64,000 bases of DNA, taken from assembly GCF_005519465.1 (NCBI RefSeq), contig NZ_CP027859.1:558001-622000 (forward strand), written 5' to 3'. The DNA is from Streptomyces clavuligerus (GTDB lineage Bacteria > Actinomycetota > Actinomycetes > Streptomycetales > Streptomycetaceae). Under the pieces are notes generated by a model. The model searched no databases. It had not been told where the DNA came from and saw only the letters and a program-made list of their open reading frames with translations. A program made the translations under genes and the position numbers. Position 1 is the stretch's first letter; each line of letters begins with the position of its first letter. Shown piece after piece: positions 59,033-64,000 of the stretch.

Positions 59033-59358
59033 CGGGGGCTCGCCCACGGTACGGGAACGGTGATCACCACGCCGATGACTGCCTCCACCGTCGGGACCGG
59101 AGAAGCGGGACAAAACCGTGTACAAAACGCCGTGCGCCTGCCCGTGCCGTCGGCCCCGGAACGGCCATGACCTCATGGCCGCGCCTCGGGATCGGCCCCA
59201 TGACCGGGCCTTCTGCCCACGACCGACGACGAACGCACCCTACGCCCGACGACCTCCGGTCCCGGGCAGGCGCACCAGCGCGGTGCGGCGCCGCTCGAAT
59301 GACGGGTTCCCCGTACCGCCGTCGGCCGTGCCCCACCCGTCCAGGAGCGGCAGGAGCC
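59033..59358. other. Intergenic region upstream of the phosphate transporter
   Basis: 326 bp, GC-rich, no supportable gene or clear PHO-box-like direct repeat. Confidence 0.35.
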
Positions 59359-59793
59359 CTATCGGCTGCCGCGCCGAATCCAGTGCGCGCGGCGCTGGTA
59401 GCGGGCGACCGGTGGCGGAGCCGGGGGAACCGGGCCGCTCTCCGCCGGTGGCGCGGGCGCGGGGCGGTCGGTGGCGGCGGTGGTGGTGGTCCGATCGGGG
59501 GCGGGCGGGCTCAGGCCGTCCGCCGTGTACCGGGTCGCCGCGATCGTCTCCACGAGCTGCTCCTCGGTGAACTCCTCCGAACCGGGAACATGGGGGACGA
59601 AGCCGATGAGCACCCCGTCACCGACGATCTCCGCGTCGAGCCCGGCCGCCCCGTCGACGTCCCACAGCGCCTCGATGTCCGTGTCGAGCACCACCCGGAT
59701 GCCGAACTCGTAGACACCCGCCTCGACGACATGCGCCATCACTCCGCGCCCGCGCAGCGCCTCGACCATCCGGCGCGCTCGTCCCTCGTCCAT
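59359..59793 (-). CDS. Hypothetical protein
   Basis: A 144-residue soluble protein. ATG 59793 has GAGGAGG 10 nt upstream. An N-terminal alpha/beta domain (RRMVEALRGRGVMAHVVEAGVYEFGIRVVLD, then LDAEIVGDGVLIGFVPHVPGSEEF) is followed by a Pro/Ala/Thr-rich tail with a basic end (RYQRRAHWIRRGSR). I recognise no family. Confidence 0.65.
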   Translation of the reverse strand: MDEGRARRMVEALRGRGVMAHVVEAGVYEFGIRVVLDTDIEALWDVDGAAGLDAEIVGDGVLIGFVPHVPGSEEFTEEQLVETIAATRYTADGLSPPAPDRTTTTAATDRPAPAPPAESGPVPPAPPPVARYQRRAHWIRRGSR

Positions 59794-60145
59794 GACGGCC
59801 GTACCTCCTCGGCCCCTGGCACGTCCCGGGGTGGGGCGCGCCACCGCCACGGGCCGTGAACCGCCCGCGTTTCCCACGGTACTCCCGCTCCGGGGACGGG
59901 CCGGGGCGGCTCGCCGCTCCGGGATCGGCGGCTGTCAAGCGCGGCGGATGATGAGCGGGGTGGTGAGCGTTCCGTCACCCGCCTCACGCCCCCCGTTCGA
60001 GTGAAGCGCGCGCCCCGGCCGACCGCCGATCGCGCATACCTCTCGGCACCTCGTCCATGCATTCCACGAGGGACCACCCGAAAGAGATCTCAACAGCCCC
60101 TGCCGTCGTAGCGTCCTGGAATCATCGGATGACCATTCGCAGCGG
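59794..60145. other. Intergenic region upstream of the NHL-ricin gene
   Basis: About 350 bp. No gene. The segment near 60060-60140 is less GC-rich and should hold the promoter of the plus-strand gene. Confidence 0.35.
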
Positions 60146-60160
60146 ACGTTCAGTGAACGT
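60146..60160 (+). promoter_or_regulatory. Perfect 15-bp palindrome before the NHL-ricin gene
   Basis: acgttca-g-tgaacgt is a perfect inverted repeat, located between the presumed promoter and the ribosome site (GAAGGG) of the gene starting at 60167. It is placed as a repressor operator would be. Confidence 0.5.
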
Positions 60161-60166
60161 GAAGGG

Positions 60167-61699
60167 ATGACGATGAGCACTGCTCAGGCGGCAACCACAG
60201 GCGGCGAGGGCTCCACCCCTCCGATCAGCACGGTCGCGGGGACCGGGGTCGCGGGGTTCACCGGGGACAACGGGCCCGCTGTCGCCGCTCAGTTGAACCG
60301 CCCGTACGGGATCGCGGTGGACAGCGCGGGCACCCTCTACTTCTCCGACTACAACAACCACCGGGTCCGCAAGATCACGACGGACGGGAAGGTCAGCACC
60401 GTCGCCGGGATCGGGTCAGCGGGCTATCGGGGCGACAACGGCCCGGCCGTGTCCGCCCAGTTGAACTGCCCTCGCGAGGTGGCGGTGGACGGCGCGGGCG
60501 CCGTCTATGTCACCGATGCCGAAAACCACCGGGTCCGGAAGATCACTGCTGACGGGACGATCAGCACCGTCGTCGGGACGGGGGTCGCGGGCTTCAGCGG
60601 CGACGGCGGCCCCGCCACCGCCGCCCGGCTGAACCGCCCGTTCGGGGTGGCGGTGGACAGCACCGGAGTCCTTTACGTCACCGAGTACAACAACAACCGG
60701 ATCCGGAAGGTCGCGGCCGACGGGACGATCAGCACCGTGGCCGGTACCGGGGCCACGGGCAACCGGGGTGACGACGGCCCGGCCGCCTCGGCCCAGCTGA
60801 ACCGCCCGTACGGAGTGGCGGTGGACGGCGCGGGCGCCGTTTACATCGCCGATACCGACAACCACCGGATTCGGAAGATCACGGCCGACGGGACGATCAG
60901 CACCGTCGCCGGCACGGGCACCGGAGGCTTCGACGGCGACGGCGGCCCCGCCACCGCCGCCCGGCTGAACCGCCCGATGGGAGTGGTGATCGACAGCACC
61001 GGCACCCTCTACGTCGCCGACTACGGCAACCACCGGATTCGGAAGATCACGACGGATGGCAAGATCGGCACGGTCGCCGGCACGGGCACCGGAGGCTTCG
61101 GCGGCGACGGCGGCCCGCCCGCCTCGGCCCAGGTGAACAATTCCCTGGGGGTCGCTGTGGACTGCGTCGACACGCTCTACATCGCCGACTACGGCAACCA
61201 CCGGGTGCGGAAGGTCGCGTCCGCGCGGATGGCCGGGCTGCCCGAGTCGGGCTCGGTGGTCTCCTGGGCCAATGTCCGCAGCAGGCTGCGGATGGGGGTC
61301 CAGCGCGAGTCCCTCCAGGACGGGGCCGAGATCCACCAGACCCTCGCCGCCGCCAGGGACCATCAGCGGTGGCGGCTGCTCGTCGCGGGTCAGGACGGGG
61401 GCGAGGTCCTGTACACGATCGAGAACCTGCGCAGCGGCAAGGTCCTGGAGGTCGTCGCGGCGCAGGTGCGGAACGGCGCGGTGGCCGCGCAACGCGCCTA
61501 CGAGGGCGGCGACGCGCACCATCAGCAGTGGCGGCTGATCCCGGTGGGCTCCACGAGCGACACTCCGCGGGTGTACGAGATCGCCAACCGCAACAGCGGA
61601 CTGCTGCTGCGGGTCGACACCAACGCCCGCGCGGTGATCAAGCAGCATGGGGCGGAGGGCGACCACCGGGACCGGCAGTGGCAGTTGCTCCCTGTGTGA
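60167..61699 (+). CDS. NHL-repeat propeller fused to a ricin-type beta-trefoil lectin domain
   Basis: A 510-residue protein. Residues about 18-365 contain six NHL repeats of about 56 residues (STVAGTG..G..GDGGPA..A.LNRP.GVAVD..G.LYVAD..NHRIRKI), enough for one six-bladed propeller. Residues about 370-510 form a RICIN-type trefoil with three QxW-like ends (HQRWRLL, HQQWRLI, DRQWQLL). There is no signal peptide, so it is cytoplasmic or released by another route. ATG 60167 or 60173 could be the start. Propeller and lectin together suggest a sugar-binding scaffold; its neighbours include a putative pore-former. Confidence 0.88.
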   Translation: MTMSTAQAATTGGEGSTPPISTVAGTGVAGFTGDNGPAVAAQLNRPYGIAVDSAGTLYFSDYNNHRVRKITTDGKVSTVAGIGSAGYRGDNGPAVSAQLNCPREVAVDGAGAVYVTDAENHRVRKITADGTISTVVGTGVAGFSGDGGPATAARLNRPFGVAVDSTGVLYVTEYNNNRIRKVAADGTISTVAGTGATGNRGDDGPAASAQLNRPYGVAVDGAGAVYIADTDNHRIRKITADGTISTVAGTGTGGFDGDGGPATAARLNRPMGVVIDSTGTLYVADYGNHRIRKITTDGKIGTVAGTGTGGFGGDGGPPASAQVNNSLGVAVDCVDTLYIADYGNHRVRKVASARMAGLPESGSVVSWANVRSRLRMGVQRESLQDGAEIHQTLAAARDHQRWRLLVAGQDGGEVLYTIENLRSGKVLEVVAAQVRNGAVAAQRAYEGGDAHHQQWRLIPVGSTSDTPRVYEIANRNSGLLLRVDTNARAVIKQHGAEGDHRDRQWQLLPV

Positions 61700-61711
61700 C
61701 GCACCTGACGC

Positions 61712-61748
61712 ACGAGGGGGCAGGGGCGAGACCGCCCCTGCCCCCTCG
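61712..61748. terminator. Strong bidirectional hairpin
   Basis: A 16-bp stem (cgagggggcaggggcg with its complement, one bulged C) and a loop of agac separate the convergent NHL-ricin gene and the 61760 gene. Confidence 0.85.
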
Positions 61749-61759
61749 GAAGGCGGGTC

Positions 61760-62260
61760 CTACTTCTTGGACGGGTCCTCAGCGGTCGGCTTGGACGCCT
61801 TGGGAGCCTGGGCCTCGGGCGTCGGGGGCGCCTTGGGGGGCTGGTTGAAGTCGCTCTTCCTCGGCATGGTCTGCAGATCCTCGTCCTTCTGGAGATCGCC
61901 GTGCTCGGTGACCGTCGTACTCGACTGCCGCATGCCCGCGGACGCCGCCGAGGACACCGAGCCGGGGTTCCCCGCGTACTGGGCCTGCGCGCCGGCCGAG
62001 GTCTGGGTGGTCTGGATGAAGGAGCCGAGGAAACCGAGGACGGCCCGTGCTTCGGGCGACTGTTCCTGGACGACCTTCGCCCGGGAGGAAGCCCCGTGGA
62101 TACCGTTGGGGAAGAGGCTTGTGCTCGTGTCGTCGTATGTGGCGTCGTCGGCGTCCTCGAAGTCGACGCCCGCCCCCGGTTGCGGCTTGGTGCCGTCGGT
62201 GGTCACCGAGAAGAGGCCCGCGCCCGTGCTCGCGAAGCCGAAGATGTTGTCGAACACCAT
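61760..62260 (-). CDS. Hypothetical acidic protein
   Basis: A 166-residue protein with no signal peptide. ATG 62260 is preferred (AGGAG 8 nt upstream) to the GTG three codons earlier. The N-terminal half is acidic (GVDFEDADDATYDDTSTS). The middle is Gln/Ala/Ser-rich, and the end is a Pro/Lys/Ala tail (PPKAPPTPEAQAPKASK). It follows the putative pore-forming protein by 46 nt on the same strand and is probably co-transcribed. No family recognised. Confidence 0.65.
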   Translation of the reverse strand: MVFDNIFGFASTGAGLFSVTTDGTKPQPGAGVDFEDADDATYDDTSTSLFPNGIHGASSRAKVVQEQSPEARAVLGFLGSFIQTTQTSAGAQAQYAGNPGSVSSAASAGMRQSSTTVTEHGDLQKDEDLQTMPRKSDFNQPPKAPPTPEAQAPKASKPTAEDPSKK

Positions 62261-62306
62261 GGTCGTCACTCCTGATCGTCGTCGTCGTGGCGGCGGCGCC
62301 GCCCGG

Positions 62307-63428
62307 TCAGGGCTGCTTGTGCAGCTCCCGTTCGCTGCCGGTCAGGCTCTCGCCGTCGAACATCGTGTGGTGGACCTCCAGGGCGGAGACCACCTCGGCC
62401 AGTCCCTTCATCCGGAAGCCGCCGCCCGCAAGGCCGAGGTCGGCGATGTCCCGGGCGACCACCTCGTCGAGACCGGGGTACTCCCCGGGCTGCGGAGGGG
62501 ACAGGACCGCCACCGGAACGTCGTACTTCACCGCGAGCAGTCCGGAGAAGGTCACCGGGATCTCATAGGTGTACTGCTTGACGGCGCGTCGCTGGGTGAC
62601 GAGGGTCTCCACCCGGGAGCCCGGCTGGACCGTGCCGGAGATCTCCGACTTCGAGGCCCAGCTCGTGGTCAGGGTGCCGCTGACGGAGGCGGTGAGGCCC
62701 AGGGCCAACTGGGCGCTGAGATCGGCCTTGCCGGTGGCGGTGCCCGTGGTCGTGAACGCCCCCGACGTGGTCACCGAGGTCGCCGCGGAGTTCGTCACAC
62801 CGTTCGTCGTCGAGTTCGTCACACCGTTCTCGGTGGTGTTGTCGTTGTCGACCCCGATGTTGTCCTTGCTGTTCTTGTTGGTCACGCTGTTCTTGACCTT
62901 GTTGTCCATCGTGTTCTGAAGCTGGTTCTGGAGCTGTGTCTGGAACTGCGCCTGGAGCTGGAGTTGCAGTTGGGCCGCCAACTGCAACTGGAGCTCCGCG
63001 CCGACACTGCCGCCGAAGGTGAGCTGGCTCGATCCCTGGAGCGACCAGGTGATCCCGTTCGACACGGTGAAATCGACCGAGTCGGTGAAGTTCATCGTGG
63101 AGGTCTGGCTGAGGTTGACATAGGCACGTGAGGAGAATGTGTCGGGCGGGGGCTGGTTGATATTGCGCCGCTCCTCGATCAGCGGCTCCCCGAGGTTCAT
63201 ATAGGCGAGCCAGCCCCGTTGGTATGCGGACCCGGAGAAGTTGCCGAAGCTCGATTTGTTCAAGGAGAATCCGACCGGCTTGTGCCGCACTCCGTAATCA
63301 TCGACATAGACCAGGTCAGGATGGTCCAGGATGGACCGCCAGGTCTGGTCGATGTTCAGTTCCCGCAGGTTCTTCTTGGTCAGCGGCCGACGCTTGGCCC
63401 GTTCCAGGTTGTACGCGTTGGAAGGCAT
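62307..63428 (-). CDS. Putative aerolysin-superfamily (ETX/MTX2-like) pore-forming protein
   Basis: A 373-residue protein. ATG 63428 (MPSNAYNLERAKRRPLTKKN) has GAGGACGGGG upstream; no signal peptide. After a ~100-residue N-terminal domain comes a long Ser/Thr/Asn/Gln-rich, strand-forming region: VSNGITWSLQGSSQLTFGG, a Gln-rich stretch (about 143-171), and an Asn/Thr-rich stretch (about 173-226). GTVQPGSRVETLVTQRRAV and YEIPVTFSGLLAVKY follow. Small polar residues alternating with hydrophobic ones, then a P-G-(S/T)-x-V strand and a VxFSG strand, recall the ETX/MTX2 beta-pore-forming family. The assignment is by pattern only. A phage- or spore-type structural protein is an alternative. Confidence 0.45.
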   Translation of the reverse strand: MPSNAYNLERAKRRPLTKKNLRELNIDQTWRSILDHPDLVYVDDYGVRHKPVGFSLNKSSFGNFSGSAYQRGWLAYMNLGEPLIEERRNINQPPPDTFSSRAYVNLSQTSTMNFTDSVDFTVSNGITWSLQGSSQLTFGGSVGAELQLQLAAQLQLQLQAQFQTQLQNQLQNTMDNKVKNSVTNKNSKDNIGVDNDNTTENGVTNSTTNGVTNSAATSVTTSGAFTTTGTATGKADLSAQLALGLTASVSGTLTTSWASKSEISGTVQPGSRVETLVTQRRAVKQYTYEIPVTFSGLLAVKYDVPVAVLSPPQPGEYPGLDEVVARDIADLGLAGGGFRMKGLAEVVSALEVHHTMFDGESLTGSERELHKQP

Positions 63429-63735
63429 TTCCCCGTCCTCGACTAATTCCGGCCGAAACTGCGCTCGGTGAAGTGGAAACAGGCATCTGCGCACGTTCCG
63501 AGAGTGGAAGCTAACACGATCCCCATTGCCCGGGAAGACATCTCAGAGATTCTTGCCCTATCGAGTGACAATCGCTCGGGAGCCACCTCGACCCGCTTGC
63601 GACGACGGTAGGTTGAGCAACCGTCGATCAATCGGCCGAGGCCGATCGATTCCATGGCAACGCCGCATTTAACGACGGCTGAGCCGAGCGTCCGACGCAT
63701 TGTTCTCCACATCCAGAACAGGTGAGGTTTCCGCT
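63429..63735. other. Divergent region with two short palindromes
   Basis: 307 bp, less GC-rich than average. It contains ggttg-ag-caacc (63611-63622) and atcggcc-ga-ggccgat (63631-63646), both plausible regulator sites, between the putative pore-former and the last gene. No small gene is supported. Confidence 0.4.
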
Positions 63736-64000
63736 ATGTACACCCAAGAACGCACGGCGATGGCGAATTTGGTGGTCGGCGGCCCGGTGGCGGTGAACAG
63801 CTATGACAACGCGATCGTGGCGGCGCTGGTCGAGAACCGGCCGGTCATGCTCGTCCACGCCTTCAACGGCGGCTATCTGCGGCCCGTCGAACTGAAGGAG
63901 GAGAGCCACGACAAGGGGGTCAAACTGGCCACCGCGCTCGACCCGGCCACCAAGGACGCGCAGGGCCACCTCTGGCACATCACCCCCGGCGGCTTCTTCG
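63736..64000 (+). CDS. Hypothetical protein, possibly trefoil/fascin-like (truncated by the window end)
   Basis: The first 88 residues are visible and the frame is open at the window end. ATG 63736 has GGTGAGG upstream. The sequence is beta-rich, with no signal peptide: GGPVAVNSYDNAIVAALVENRPVML, AFNGGYLRPVELKE and DAQGHLWHITPGGFF. The H/QxW-like LWHI and the repeat spacing recall beta-trefoil proteins, which would fit the neighbouring lectin gene, but too little is visible to be sure. Confidence 0.55.
   Translation, partial: MYTQERTAMANLVVGGPVAVNSYDNAIVAALVENRPVMLVHAFNGGYLRPVELKEESHDKGVKLATALDPATKDAQGHLWHITPGGFF

Overview
The window is about 72% GC by eye, uses GTG starts and G/C-ending codons almost throughout, and carries typical actinomycete families: a DmdR-type iron box, CYP105 with a 3Fe-4S ferredoxin, NarL-type two-component genes, DUF1048/PadR, I36 inhibitors and class I terpene synthases. 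It also has one leucine TTA codon, the codon read by the bldA tRNA. It is almost certainly Streptomyces chromosome (arm) or megaplasmid DNA. No rRNA, tRNA, IS element or replication origin was recognised.

Layout. 0-5.4 kb: I36 inhibitor, iron-siderophore uptake genes under an iron box, and small exported proteins. 5.5-9.3 kb: a large STAND NTPase/WD40 protein. 9.6-13 kb: CYP105-ferredoxin-flavin reductase, then a divergent RidA/HxlR pair. 13-21.9 kb: a compact, unfamiliar biosynthetic cluster with an A-T-reductase protein, a free ACP, a ketosynthase, an alpha-oxoamine synthase, a haem-oxygenase-fold protein and an IclR regulator. This cluster lies between two copies of the same sequence: the end of the HxlR gene and the end of a DUF885 gene occur, intact or as remnants, on both sides. 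23.3-25.4 kb: the intact DUF885 protein and a five-repeat type I-E CRISPR array without cas genes. 25.5-34.5 kb: a terpene locus with an epoxide hydrolase, two class I terpene synthases, an EF-hand protein and two P450s, one with a TTA codon. 34.5-40 kb: a broken DinB gene, a GNAT enzyme, an S41 peptidase and a two-component system. 40-46.3 kb: a second EF-hand protein, an FAD monooxygenase, a PLP decarboxylase with a frameshift and a methyltransferase with an apparent C-terminal frameshift. 46.6-49.4 kb: a Hint-containing polymorphic toxin with an RNase A-like tip and its probable immunity gene. 49.7-59.8 kb: exported hydrolases, a polysaccharide lyase-like protein, an MFS exporter, PadR/DUF1048, a second I36 inhibitor and a PiT phosphate transporter. 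60-64 kb: an NHL-propeller/ricin-lectin protein, a putative aerolysin-like pore-forming protein and two unknown genes, all without signal peptides.

How the genes may work together. The 13.7-21 kb cluster could join an acyl-ACP to an amino acid (oxoamine synthase) and release an aminoacyl aldehyde (A-T-R); the two products could condense to an N-heterocycle that the haem-oxygenase-fold enzyme then modifies. The terpene operon (synthase 2, P450, EF-hand, synthase 1) looks co-transcribed. The 60-64 kb genes look like a lectin plus pore-former set. These three readings are inference. Family calls come from motifs read by eye; no database search was run.
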